Origin: Mycolicibacterium rhodesiae
Lineage (GTDB): Bacteria; Actinomycetota; Actinomycetes; Mycobacteriales; Mycobacteriaceae
Reading direction: 5' to 3'
Assembly: GCF_002086695.1 (NCBI RefSeq)
Contig: NZ_MVIH01000021.1
Location: 1-64,000, forward strand
DNA length: 64,000 bases
This document shows, piece after piece, positions 42,243 through 50,315 of this stretch (positions within the stretch are counted from its first letter, which is position 1; each line of letters starts with the position of its first letter). The notes beneath the pieces are model-generated. The model worked only from the letters and a program-made list of their open reading frames with translations. It ran no database searches and was not told the DNA's origin. The translations under genes and the position numbers were made by a program.

Positions 42243-42377
42243 CGGGTAGCCCCCGGTTGTGTTCAAGATCGAGCGACCGAGTCGCCCCCTGTCGATCAGA
42301 AAGTCTAGGCGGGCGGTGGGAAGACAAATTGACGTAATTGTCTTCTCATGTCCCGTAACTCGCGTTATGGTGACCTC

Positions 42378-42689
42378 ATGACACTGGCCGTGACGCGAGA
42401 GTCCGATGGGCGGGAGTTCGCTATCGAGGACATTTCCACTGGTGTGTTCGCCAGCGGTTTTGGCCAGCTCGGGGACGGTCGCAGCTTCTCGTTCCAGGTC
42501 CATCGCGGGCAACTCCTCGTCGAGGTCTACCACCCCCGGTTGGCCGGTCCGGTGCCTCTCGAAGAGGACGTGGTCGCCACCGCGGCTCGCAGCCTCACCG
42601 ACTTCGACGTCGACGACGAGCGCAGCCTGACCGCCGCAGTGCGGGACGCGGTCGCGCATGCTGTCCCGGTAGCCCGCCCTTCACGCTGA
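42378..42689 (+). CDS. Conserved small actinobacterial protein (Rv2137c-like position)
   Basis: A protein of 103 residues from the ATG at 42378 (or 113 from the ATG at 42348), mostly beta-strand-like at the start (GREFAIEDISTGVFASGFGQL) and helical at the end. It has no membrane segment and no motif I recognise. It lies 31 bases before uppP and opens the run uppP-phosphatase-DUF3090-SCO1664 in the same direction, in the place of Rv2137c in M. tuberculosis. A TTGACG at 42329-42334 may be part of its promoter, but no matching -10 was found. Confidence 0.7.
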   Translation: MTLAVTRESDGREFAIEDISTGVFASGFGQLGDGRSFSFQVHRGQLLVEVYHPRLAGPVPLEEDVVATAARSLTDFDVDDERSLTAAVRDAVAHAVPVARPSR

Positions 42690-42720
42690 ATCACCAGCTC
42701 TATCCAGTACGGTCGGCGAC

Positions 42721-43569
42721 GTGAACGTCGCGTCGATGTCGTGGTTGCAGGTCGTGGTCTTGTCGATCGTCCAGGGTCTGACCGAGTTCCTGCCGATCTC
42801 GTCGTCGAGCCATCTCGCGATCGTGTCGCGGGTCTTTTTCTCCGCCGACGCCGGCGCATCGTTCACCGCCGTGTCCCAGCTGGGCACCGAAGCCGCCGTG
42901 GTCATCTACTTCGCCCGCGACATCTGGCGGATTCTGAAGGCCTGGTTCAACGGACTGTTCGTCAAAGCGCACCGGGACAACATCGATTACCGGATGGGCT
43001 GGTACGTCATCATCGGCACGCTGCCGATCGTGGTGGTCGGCCTTTCGTTCAAGGAAGCGATCCGCGGTGACGTCCGCAATCTCTGGGTCATCGCCACCGC
43101 GATGCTGTTGTTCTCGGCCGTGATCGCCGCCGCCGAGTACTTCGGAAAGCAGACCCGCCACGTCGAGCAGCTGACCTGGAAGGACGGCCTGATCGTCGGC
43201 ATCGCGCAGTGTCTGGCCCTCATTCCGGGGGTGTCCCGGTCCGGCTCGACGATCAGCGCCGGGCTATTCCTCGGCATTGACCGCCCGCTGTCGGCCAGAT
43301 TCGGCTTCCTGCTTGGCATTCCGGCTGTGCTGGCCTCCGGCCTGTTCTCGCTTCCAGACGCATTCCATCCGGTCACCGAGGGCATGAGTGCCTCCGGCCC
43401 ACAACTGCTGGTGTCGGTGATCATCACGTTCGTCGTCGGCTATATGGCGATCGCCTGGCTGCTGCGCTTCGTCGCCAACCACGCGATGTACTGGTTCGTG
43501 GGCTACCGCGTGGTGTTGGCACTGGTCGTGATGGCGCTGCTGGCGTCGGGCGTGGTGGCGGCCAGTTGA
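42721..43569 (+). CDS. uppP: UppP (BacA), undecaprenyl-diphosphate phosphatase
   Basis: UppP removes one phosphate from undecaprenyl pyrophosphate on the outer face of the membrane, recycling the lipid carrier for wall and arabinogalactan synthesis. The 282-residue polytopic protein has the family motifs QGLTEFLPISSSSH near residue 18 (the E/Q-rich and PISSS motif) and PGVSRSGSTI near residue 167, which line the active site. GTG at 42721 is the start. The stop overlaps the next TTG start (TTGA), coupling it to the histidine phosphatase. Confidence 0.95.
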   Translation: MNVASMSWLQVVVLSIVQGLTEFLPISSSSHLAIVSRVFFSADAGASFTAVSQLGTEAAVVIYFARDIWRILKAWFNGLFVKAHRDNIDYRMGWYVIIGTLPIVVVGLSFKEAIRGDVRNLWVIATAMLLFSAVIAAAEYFGKQTRHVEQLTWKDGLIVGIAQCLALIPGVSRSGSTISAGLFLGIDRPLSARFGFLLGIPAVLASGLFSLPDAFHPVTEGMSASGPQLLVSVIITFVVGYMAIAWLLRFVANHAMYWFVGYRVVLALVVMALLASGVVAAS

Positions 43570-44258
43570 CCGTCATCCTGCTGCGGCACGGCCGTTCGAC
43601 GTCCAACACGGCGCACACCTTGGCCGGGCGGACCGAGGGCGTCGAACTCGACGACAAAGGACAGGATCAGGCCAGCGCCCTCGTCGACCGGGTCAAGGGG
43701 CTGCCGATCAAGGCACTCGTTCGGTCCCCGCTGCTGCGCTGCCGCCTCACTTTGGAGCCGTTGGCCGCCGAACTGGACCTCGAGCCCGTGGTCGACGACC
43801 GGCTCGCCGAGGTGGACTACGGGCAGTGGACCGGTCGGGCGCTGAAGGATCTGGTGAAGGAGCCGCTGTGGGCGGTGGTTCAACAACAGCCCAGCGCGGC
43901 CGTCTTCCCCGACGGTGAGGGCCTGGCGCAGGTTCAGGCCCGCGCGGTGACGGCGGTACGCGAGCACGACCGCCGACTCGCCGACGAGCACGGCCACGAC
44001 GTGCTCTGGATCGCCTGCACGCATGGCGATGTGATCAAAGCTGTCGTCGCCGACGCACTCGGCGCCCACTTGGACAGCTTCCAGCGGATCACCGCCGACC
44101 CGGCGTCGATGAGCGTGATCCGCTACACGGCGTTGCGCCCATTTGTCGTGCACGTCAACCACACCGGCGCCGAGCTGGCGTCGGCGCTCAGCGCGCCGCC
44201 GCCGGCCGAGGGCGACAAAACCGCCGACGACGCCGTCGTCGGTGGAACCACCGACTGA
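43566..44258 (+). CDS. Histidine phosphatase (phosphoglycerate-mutase-like)
   Basis: A 230-residue branch 1 histidine phosphatase. The phospho-His is in LLRHGRSTSN; other conserved parts are SPLLRCRLTLEPLA, the acid in EVDYGQWTG and the second catalytic His in ACTHGDVIK. It is the Rv2135c-like gene next to uppP, named phosphoglycerate mutase by homology, though that activity is unproven. The C-terminal 30 residues are low complexity. The start is TTG at 43566, overlapping the uppP stop. Confidence 0.9.
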   Translation: MTVILLRHGRSTSNTAHTLAGRTEGVELDDKGQDQASALVDRVKGLPIKALVRSPLLRCRLTLEPLAAELDLEPVVDDRLAEVDYGQWTGRALKDLVKEPLWAVVQQQPSAAVFPDGEGLAQVQARAVTAVREHDRRLADEHGHDVLWIACTHGDVIKAVVADALGAHLDSFQRITADPASMSVIRYTALRPFVVHVNHTGAELASALSAPPPAEGDKTADDAVVGGTTD

Positions 44259-44312
44259 ACCGGCTGCCGCCGATTACGGCTGGCTGCGTCAAGCCGGTAT
44301 TTTGGACATAAC

Positions 44313-44897
44313 ATGGCCCGCGCAATTCACGTTTTCCGTACACCCGACCGTTTCGTCGCCGGGACCGTTGGGCAGCCCGGAAACCGCACCTTCTATCTTC
44401 AGGCCGTTCACGACACCCGGGTCATCTCCGTCATCCTGGAGAAACAACAGGTGGCGGTGTTGGCCGAACGCATCGGCGCGCTGCTGGTCGAGATCAACCG
44501 CCGGTTCGGCACCCCGCTGCCGCCGGAGAAGGACGTCGACGATCTGAGCCCCCTGATCACGCCGGTGGACGCGGAGTTCCGGGTCGGCACGATGGGCCTC
44601 GGGTGGGATTCCGAGGCGCAGACCGTCGTGGTCGAACTGCTGGCGGTCAGCGACGTCGAATTCGACGCGTCGGTGGTGCTCGACGACGCGGAGGAGGGTC
44701 CGGACGCGGTGCGGGTTTTCCTCACACCCGAGTCGGCCCGTCAATTCGCGTCCCGCTCGACCCGGGTCATCTCGGCCGGACGTCCGCCCTGCCCGCTGTG
44801 TGACGAGCCACTGGACCCCGAAGGCCACATCTGTGTGCGCACCAACGGTTATCGGCGTGGCGCGTTCGGCGAGACCGACGACGATCTCGACTCGTGA
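44313..44897 (+). CDS. DUF3090 protein
   Basis: A 194-residue cytoplasmic protein of the DUF3090 family (Rv2134c-like), found in actinobacteria next to the gene that follows here. The N-terminal half has RTPDRFVAGTVGQPGNRTFYLQA (pieces of a conserved beta sheet), and the C-terminus carries a likely zinc knuckle, PPCPLCDEPLDPEGHICVR, with Cys-x2-Cys, then His-x-Cys. The function is unknown; the pairing with a kinase-like neighbour suggests joint action. The stop overlaps the next start by 4 bases. Confidence 0.88.
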   Translation: MARAIHVFRTPDRFVAGTVGQPGNRTFYLQAVHDTRVISVILEKQQVAVLAERIGALLVEINRRFGTPLPPEKDVDDLSPLITPVDAEFRVGTMGLGWDSEAQTVVVELLAVSDVEFDASVVLDDAEEGPDAVRVFLTPESARQFASRSTRVISAGRPPCPLCDEPLDPEGHICVRTNGYRRGAFGETDDDLDS

Positions 44898-45721
44898 CAG
44901 CTGCCGACGAGGCCTCGGCCCGCGACGCGCTGCGCTGCGGTGAGCTGACCATCCTCGGGCGGATCCGCTCGGCGAGTAACGCCACCTTCCTGTGCGAGGC
45001 GACCGGGCCGGCGGGGCCCGGCCATCCGGTGCACTGCGTCTACAAGCCGGTCGCCGGTGAGCAGCCGCTGTGGGATTTCCCCGACGGCACCCTGGCCGGC
45101 CGCGAGGTGGGCTCGTACCTCGTCTCGGCCGCGCTCGGCTGGAACATCGTGCCGTACACCATCATTCGGGACGGTCCGGCAGGCCCGGGGATGGTGCAGC
45201 TGTGGGTTGATCAACCCGGTGACAGCGACGACGCCGAGCCGGAAGGGCCCGACCTGGTCGACATCTGCCCGCCGGGATCCATTCCGCCGGGCTACCTTTC
45301 GGTGCTGCGCGCGTACGACTACGCCGGCAACGACGTCACGCTGGTGCACGCCGACGACGTGCGGCTGCGGCGGATGGCGGTGTTCGACGTGATCGTCAAC
45401 AACGCCGACCGCAAGGGTGGCCATATTCTGGCCGGCGTCGACGGCCGGGTGTACGGCGTCGACCATGGCGTGTCGCTGCATGTCCAGGACAAGTTGCGGA
45501 CCGTTCTCTGGGGCTGGGCCGGAAAGCCGATCGACGACGAGACGCTGGGGGCGGTCGCCGACCTCGGCGAGCAGCTGGCCGGCACGCTCGCCGACCAGCT
45601 GCGCGAACACATCACCCCCGCGGAGGTCGCGGCGTTGCGGCGGCGGGTCCGGACGCTGGTCGCCGAGCCTGTCATGCCCGGGCCCGACCGGCACCGGCCT
45701 ATTCCCTGGCCGGCCTTCTGA
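44894..45721 (+). CDS. SCO1664-family protein, PI3/4-kinase-like fold
   Basis: A 275-residue actinobacterial protein (Rv2133c-like, SCO1664 family) that resembles a divergent lipid/protein kinase: CVYKPVAGE supplies the likely ATP-anchoring Lys near residue 51, VNNADRKGGHIL resembles the catalytic loop (D-x5-N-type), and GVDHGVSLH takes the place of DFG. The substrate is unknown. GTG at 44894 overlaps the DUF3090 stop, and the two genes are almost always adjacent. This makes an operon from uppP to here, with cysQ 58 bases further on. Confidence 0.83.
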   Translation: MTAADEASARDALRCGELTILGRIRSASNATFLCEATGPAGPGHPVHCVYKPVAGEQPLWDFPDGTLAGREVGSYLVSAALGWNIVPYTIIRDGPAGPGMVQLWVDQPGDSDDAEPEGPDLVDICPPGSIPPGYLSVLRAYDYAGNDVTLVHADDVRLRRMAVFDVIVNNADRKGGHILAGVDGRVYGVDHGVSLHVQDKLRTVLWGWAGKPIDDETLGAVADLGEQLAGTLADQLREHITPAEVAALRRRVRTLVAEPVMPGPDRHRPIPWPAF

Positions 45722-45779
45722 TCACCGGTCCCGCGGGGCGACCGACGGGACTGATCATGATTCGGCGATACTGACTCAG

Positions 45780-46541
45780 ATGAGCATGACCGACGCGGAG
45801 CTGGCCGCCGACCTCGCCGAGGAGGCGGGCCGGCTGCTGCTGTCGGTTCGTGACGAGGTCGGTTTCGACTTCCCGCCCGCGCTCGGAGACGCCGGCGACG
45901 TGCGCGCCAATGCCCTGATTCTGCGTCGGTTGCGCGCCGAGCGTCCCGGTGACGCTGTGCTCTCCGAAGAGGCCTACGACGACCTCAAGCGGCTGCAGGC
46001 CGACCGGGTGTGGATCATCGACCCGCTCGACGGCACCCGCGAATTCTCCATGCCTCGCCGGACCGACTGGGCCGTGCACATCGCGCTCTGGCAGCGGACC
46101 GGGGGACCGGACGGCACGATCACCGACGCAGCCGTCGCGCTGCCGGCGATGGGCGAGGTGCACCGCTCGGACACGGTGTCCGCTCCGCCGCCGCCGCCAC
46201 CCGGCCCGATCCGCATCACCGCGAGCTCCAACCGGCCGCCTGCGGTGCTGTGGCGACTGCGGGACCGCCTCGACATCGAATTTCTGCGGATCGGATCGGC
46301 CGGCGCCAAAGCCATGGCCGTGGTCCGCGGCGACGCGGACGCCTACATCCACGCCGGTGGTCAGTGGGAGTGGGACTCGGCAGCGCCTGCCGGGGTGCTG
46401 CAGGCCGCGGGCCTGCACGCCACCCGGATCGACGGGTCGCCGCTGCGCTACAACCGGCCGGACCCGTATCTGCCCGATCTGCTGATGTGCCGGGCCGAGG
46501 TCGCTGACCTCCTGCTCGATGCCATGTGGCTGGCCAGTTAG
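45780..46541 (+). CDS. cysQ: CysQ, 3'-phosphoadenosine-5'-phosphate phosphatase
   Basis: CysQ clears PAP (and PAPS) produced during sulfate assimilation and sulfotransfer. The 253 residues carry the lithium-sensitive phosphatase metal motifs: SEEAYDD, IDPLDGTREF near residue 82 and WEWDSAAPAGVL near residue 196. ATG at 45780 (MSMTDAELAADLAEE) matches the mycobacterial N-terminus; an alternative ATG lies two codons on, and the longer frame to 45417 lies in the previous gene. Its neighbour mshC makes the sulfur/mycothiol context plausible. Confidence 0.94.
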   Translation: MSMTDAELAADLAEEAGRLLLSVRDEVGFDFPPALGDAGDVRANALILRRLRAERPGDAVLSEEAYDDLKRLQADRVWIIDPLDGTREFSMPRRTDWAVHIALWQRTGGPDGTITDAAVALPAMGEVHRSDTVSAPPPPPPGPIRITASSNRPPAVLWRLRDRLDIEFLRIGSAGAKAMAVVRGDADAYIHAGGQWEWDSAAPAGVLQAAGLHATRIDGSPLRYNRPDPYLPDLLMCRAEVADLLLDAMWLAS

Positions 46542-46628
46542 GGAATCAAACATGCCGCCGTGTTGTCTCTCTAACGCGAGACAGCCGGTCACCACACCAC
46601 CTGAGAGCGCCGTGAACAGCGAACCCCC

Positions 46629-46634
46629 TAGAGT
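46629..46634 (+). promoter_or_regulatory. Probable -10 of a leaderless mshC transcript
   Basis: TAGAGT fits TANNNT and ends 7 bases before the mshC ATG at 46642, so transcription would start at or next to the start codon. A GAGG just upstream is only 2 bases from the ATG, too close to act as a ribosome site. Confidence 0.4.
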
Positions 46635-46641
46635 CGAGGCC

Positions 46642-47880
46642 ATGCAGTCCTGGTCGGCCGTCGACATCCCTCAGCTGCCCGGCCGCGGGCCGGCCCTGCG
46701 GCTGTACGACACCGCCGACGGCCAGGTCCGTCCGACCTCGCCGGGGGAGACCGCGACGATGTACGTCTGCGGGATCACGCCCTACGACGCGACGCACCTG
46801 GGTCATGCCGCCACGTACCTGACGTTCGATCTGGTGTACCGGGTCTGGCTGGACAGCGGTCATCAGGTCCATTACGTGCAGAACATCACCGACGTCGACG
46901 ACCCGCTGTTCGAGCGGGCCAATCGCGACGGCGTGGACTGGCGCGAGCTTGGCGCACGCGAGATTCAGTTGTTCCGCGAGGACATGGCCGCGCTGCGGGT
47001 ACTCCCGCCGCGCGACTATGTTGCCGCCACCGACGCGATTGGTGAAGTGGTCGAGTCGGTGGAGAAGATGCTGGCGTCCGGGGCGGCCTATGTGGTCGAC
47101 GACGACGAGTTCCCGGACATCTATTACCGCGCCGACGCCACCACCCAATTCGGTTACGAGTCGGGCTATGACCGCGACACGATGATGCGGCTGTTCGCCG
47201 AACGCGGTGGCGACCCGGATCGGGCGGGTAAGGCCGACCCGCTGGACGCGCTGCTCTGGCGCGCCGCCCGCCCGGACGAGCCGAGTTGGTCCGCGCCGTT
47301 CGGTCCCGGCCGGCCGGGATGGCATGTGGAGTGTTCGGCGATTGCGCTGAGCCGCATCGGTTTTGGTTTCGACGTGCAGGGTGGCGGCAGCGACCTGATC
47401 TTCCCGCACCACGAGTTCTCCGCCGCGCACGGTGAATGTGTGGTCGGCCAGCGCCGGTTCGCGCGGCACTACGTGCACTCGGGGATGATCGGCTGGGACG
47501 GGCACAAGATGTCCAAGAGCCGCGGCAATCTCGTCCTGGTGTCCCGGTTGCGTGAGCAGGGCGTGGACCCGGCGGCCATCCGGTTGGGCCTGCTGGCGGG
47601 GCACTACCGCAGCGACCGGTCGTGGAGCGATGCGGTGCTCGACGATGCCAACACCCGTCTGCACCGGTGGCGGACCGCCGCGGCACTGCCTGCCGGTCCC
47701 GACGCCGCGGACGTCATCGGGCGGCTGCGACAGTATCTTGCCGACGACCTGGACACACCCAAAGCCCTTGCCGCCGTTGATGGTTGGGTCACCGACGCGC
47801 TGGAATACGGCGGCCACGACGCCACCGCGCCCGCCGCGGTGGCGGCCGCGGTCGACGCCCTGCTGGGTGTGCCGCTCTAG
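46642..47880 (+). CDS. mshC: MshC, cysteine:glucosaminyl-inositol ligase
   Basis: MshC joins cysteine to GlcN-inositol using ATP, the third stage of mycothiol synthesis. It is a paralogue of cysteinyl-tRNA synthetase: the HIGH-like motif is CGITPYDATHLGHA (first Cys as zinc ligand), the second signature is GHKMSKSRGNL, and GGGSDLIFPHHEFSAAH supplies further zinc ligands. At 412 residues it lacks the anticodon-binding domain. ATG at 46642 (MQSWSAVDIP) agrees with the M. tuberculosis N-terminus; the upstream ATG at 46519 is in the cysQ end. cysQ and mshC are neighbours here as in M. tuberculosis. Confidence 0.95.
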   Translation: MQSWSAVDIPQLPGRGPALRLYDTADGQVRPTSPGETATMYVCGITPYDATHLGHAATYLTFDLVYRVWLDSGHQVHYVQNITDVDDPLFERANRDGVDWRELGAREIQLFREDMAALRVLPPRDYVAATDAIGEVVESVEKMLASGAAYVVDDDEFPDIYYRADATTQFGYESGYDRDTMMRLFAERGGDPDRAGKADPLDALLWRAARPDEPSWSAPFGPGRPGWHVECSAIALSRIGFGFDVQGGGSDLIFPHHEFSAAHGECVVGQRRFARHYVHSGMIGWDGHKMSKSRGNLVLVSRLREQGVDPAAIRLGLLAGHYRSDRSWSDAVLDDANTRLHRWRTAAALPAGPDAADVIGRLRQYLADDLDTPKALAAVDGWVTDALEYGGHDATAPAAVAAAVDALLGVPL

Positions 47881-47885
47881 GGGGC

Positions 47886-48989
47886 CTACAGCGCGACGGC
47901 GCCGTAGTTGCCCACCTGCGAGGACAGGAAGCGCAGCTGATCGGTGGCCGACCCGAGGGTCTGATCGATCGCGGTGAGCCGGGCGGCGTAGTGGGCCACC
48001 GGATATTCGGCGGTCACGCCGATACCGCCGTGCATCTGAATCGACTCCTGGGCGATGTGCTTACCCGACCGCCCGATCTGGAGCTTGGCCCGGGCCGCGA
48101 CCACCGGATCCAGCCGGCCGTCGCTGATGCACATCGCGGCGTAGTAGTTCATGCTGCGGGCCAGCTCGAGCGAGACGTACATGTCGGCAGCGCGCTGGGT
48201 GAGCGTCTGGAACGTCTTGAGCGGCACGCCGAACTGCTTGCGGGCGTTGAGGTAGTCCGTGGTCAGCCGCAGCGATTCATCCATGGCGCCGACAGCTTCG
48301 GCGCACAGGGCCGAGGAGTAGCGGATCAGTGTTGCATGGATGCGTTCACTGGCGTCGCCGCCGTCGCCGAGGGGCTGCGCCGGGGCGTCGGTGAAGTCGA
48401 TCTCGGCGCCACGCTGCCCGTCGAAGGTCCGGTAGCCGCGGCGGGTGGTCGCCGCGGCGTCGACGAGGAACGCGCCGATGCCACCGTCGGGCAAGGTCGC
48501 GGTGACGACCAGCACGTCGGCGCTGTCACCGGCGAGCACCGGGTTCTTGCGGCCGGTGATCGTCCAGGAGTCTCCGGTTTTGGTTGCGCGCGTCGACAAC
48601 TCGTCGAGCCCGCGCAGTCCCTTCTCGGTGTGCGCCAACGCCAGCAGTCGCTTACCGGCGGCGACGTCGTCGAGTTGAGCGCGCTGAGAGTCGCTGCCGA
48701 GTTCGGCGATGAGGCCACCCGGGATCAGCGCGGCCGCGGCGACCGGCTCGGGTGCCAGGCGGCGGCCGAGCTCGGTCATCACGACGATGATCTCGATCTG
48801 GCCGGATTCCTCCGGCTCGAAACCCAGTCCGAGGATGCCGATCTCGGCCAGCTGGCGCCACACGTCGCGGCTCCACCCGAGCTCGGAGTCGACGGTCTTG
48901 TTGCGGGTCTCGATGTCATAAGTGCGGGAGAACACCTCGCGAGCGGTGTCGCGCAGCAGTTCTTGTTCGTCGGTCAAATCAAAGTTCAT
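47886..48989 (-). CDS. Acyl-CoA dehydrogenase, smaller subunit type
   Basis: A 367-residue acyl-CoA dehydrogenase-family protein. It has the N-terminal helical domain (LTDEQELLRDTAREVF), the FAD-binding middle region with SWTITGRKNPVLAGD, and the C-terminal helix bundle ending in HGGIGVTAEYPVAHYAARLTAI. The usual segment with a catalytic Glu near the end (YEGT type) is absent. It lies 13 bases after a second dehydrogenase gene of complementary type, the arrangement of heteromeric alpha2beta2 steroid-CoA dehydrogenases in mycobacteria, and probably forms a complex with it. Confidence 0.88.
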   Translation of the reverse strand: MNFDLTDEQELLRDTAREVFSRTYDIETRNKTVDSELGWSRDVWRQLAEIGILGLGFEPEESGQIEIIVVMTELGRRLAPEPVAAAALIPGGLIAELGSDSQRAQLDDVAAGKRLLALAHTEKGLRGLDELSTRATKTGDSWTITGRKNPVLAGDSADVLVVTATLPDGGIGAFLVDAAATTRRGYRTFDGQRGAEIDFTDAPAQPLGDGGDASERIHATLIRYSSALCAEAVGAMDESLRLTTDYLNARKQFGVPLKTFQTLTQRAADMYVSLELARSMNYYAAMCISDGRLDPVVAARAKLQIGRSGKHIAQESIQMHGGIGVTAEYPVAHYAARLTAIDQTLGSATDQLRFLSSQVGNYGAVAL

Positions 48990-49002
48990 GGCTGGCCGGC
49001 CC

Positions 49003-50178
49003 TCACAGTCCCAGGATCGTCGAGGAGATGATGGTGCGCTGGACCTCGTTGCTTCCGCCGTAGATCGAGGTCTTGCGGTAGTTCAGATACTTCGGCGCGG
49101 CATGCTGCGCCCAGAGCGGAGATTCGATGTCTGCGCCGCCGTCGAACGGCAGCGCATCCGGTCCGGCGACCTCCACGGCCAGCTCGGTGACGGCCTGCTG
49201 CAACTGGCTGCCGCGCAGCTTCAGGATCGACGAGGCCGGGTTCGGCTTGCCGGTACCCTCGTCGCCGCTGACCCGCAGCTGCGTGAGTTCCAGTGCCAGC
49301 AGCTCGTTCTCGACCTCGGCGACCTTGGCGGCGAACAGCGGATCATCGAGCAGGCTGCCCGCGCCGACCTTCGTCTGCGCGGCGTTCTCCTTGACGTCGG
49401 CGAGCCACAGCTTGGTGGTGCCGATCCGGGCGATGCCGGTGCGCTCGTTGGACAGCAGGAACTTGGCGTAGCTCCAGCCCTGGTTCTCCTCGCCGACAAG
49501 CTGATTGGCGGGCACCCGGACGTCTTCGAAGAACACCTCGTTGACCTCGTAGCTGCCGTCGATCAGCTTGATCGGCCGCAGCGTGATGCCGGGGGTGTTC
49601 ATCTCGACGAGGATGAAGGAGATGCCTGCCTGCTTCTTCGGGGCGTCCGGGTTGGTGCGGGCCAGCACGAAGATCCAGTCGGCGTACTGGCCGAGCGTCG
49701 TCCAGGTCTTCTGGCCGTTGATGACGTAGTCGTCGCCGTCGCGGACCGCGACGGTCCGCAGCCCGGCCAGGTCGGAGCCGGCCTCCGGCTCGGAAAAGCC
49801 CTGGCACCACCAGATGTCGAGGTTCGCCGTCGGCGGCAGGAAGCGTTCCTTGATCTCCTGCGAACCGAAGTGCGCGATCACCGGCCCGACCATGCTGGCG
49901 TTGAAGGCCAGCGGCTCGGGGACGCACGCCATGCGCATCTCGTCGGCCCAGATCTGGCGCTGCAGCGGGGTCCAGTCCTTGCCGCCCCACTCCACCGGCC
50001 AGTTGGGCACACCCAAGCCGGCCTCGTTGAGGATCCGCTGCGTCGTGATCGCGTCGTCAGGGAAGTTCAGGCTGTCCGTCCGGGCCCGTTCGCGGATGTC
50101 GGCGGGGACCTGGGTGGTGAAGAACTCGCGGAGTTCGTCGCGGAACTTTGCGTCCTCGTCACTGAGTGCCAGCTTCAC
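49003..50178 (-). CDS. Acyl-CoA dehydrogenase, larger subunit type
   Basis: A 391-residue acyl-CoA dehydrogenase-family protein with FAD contacts in GFSEPEAGSDLAGL and YVINGQKTWTTLG, and the C-terminal IYGGSNEVQRTIIS. In place of the Glu that acts as base in this C-terminal motif in many members there is Gly, so the base may be Glu245 in NERTGIA, the position used by isovaleryl-type and mycobacterial FadE29-type enzymes. With the adjacent smaller gene it probably makes a heteromeric enzyme for a bulky or branched acyl-CoA. Confidence 0.9.
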   Translation of the reverse strand: MKLALSDEDAKFRDELREFFTTQVPADIRERARTDSLNFPDDAITTQRILNEAGLGVPNWPVEWGGKDWTPLQRQIWADEMRMACVPEPLAFNASMVGPVIAHFGSQEIKERFLPPTANLDIWWCQGFSEPEAGSDLAGLRTVAVRDGDDYVINGQKTWTTLGQYADWIFVLARTNPDAPKKQAGISFILVEMNTPGITLRPIKLIDGSYEVNEVFFEDVRVPANQLVGEENQGWSYAKFLLSNERTGIARIGTTKLWLADVKENAAQTKVGAGSLLDDPLFAAKVAEVENELLALELTQLRVSGDEGTGKPNPASSILKLRGSQLQQAVTELAVEVAGPDALPFDGGADIESPLWAQHAAPKYLNYRKTSIYGGSNEVQRTIISSTILGL

Positions 50179-50303
50179 GAGCGCAACCTCGATTCTTGTT
50201 ACTCGGCAGTATCTATTGCTCGATCCATTGCACGGTAGCGCAGCCCTACCAACTGGTCGGCAGGACCACCCCCGAGTGGGCTCAACATGTCAGTGCCTGG
50301 TCA

Positions 50304-50309
50304 TAGTAT
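50304..50309 (+). promoter_or_regulatory. Probable -10 of a leaderless HNH-gene transcript
   Basis: TAGTAT matches TANNNT and ends 6 bases before the ATG at 50316, with no ribosome site between. Initiation would fall on the start codon. Confidence 0.4.
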
Positions 50310-50315
50310 TCGAAC

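Noticed and set aside
42243..42659. N-terminal extension of the LppL-like protein to 42659
   Set aside because: It would place about 139 residues before a signal peptide and lies opposite the conserved small gene at 42378-42689.
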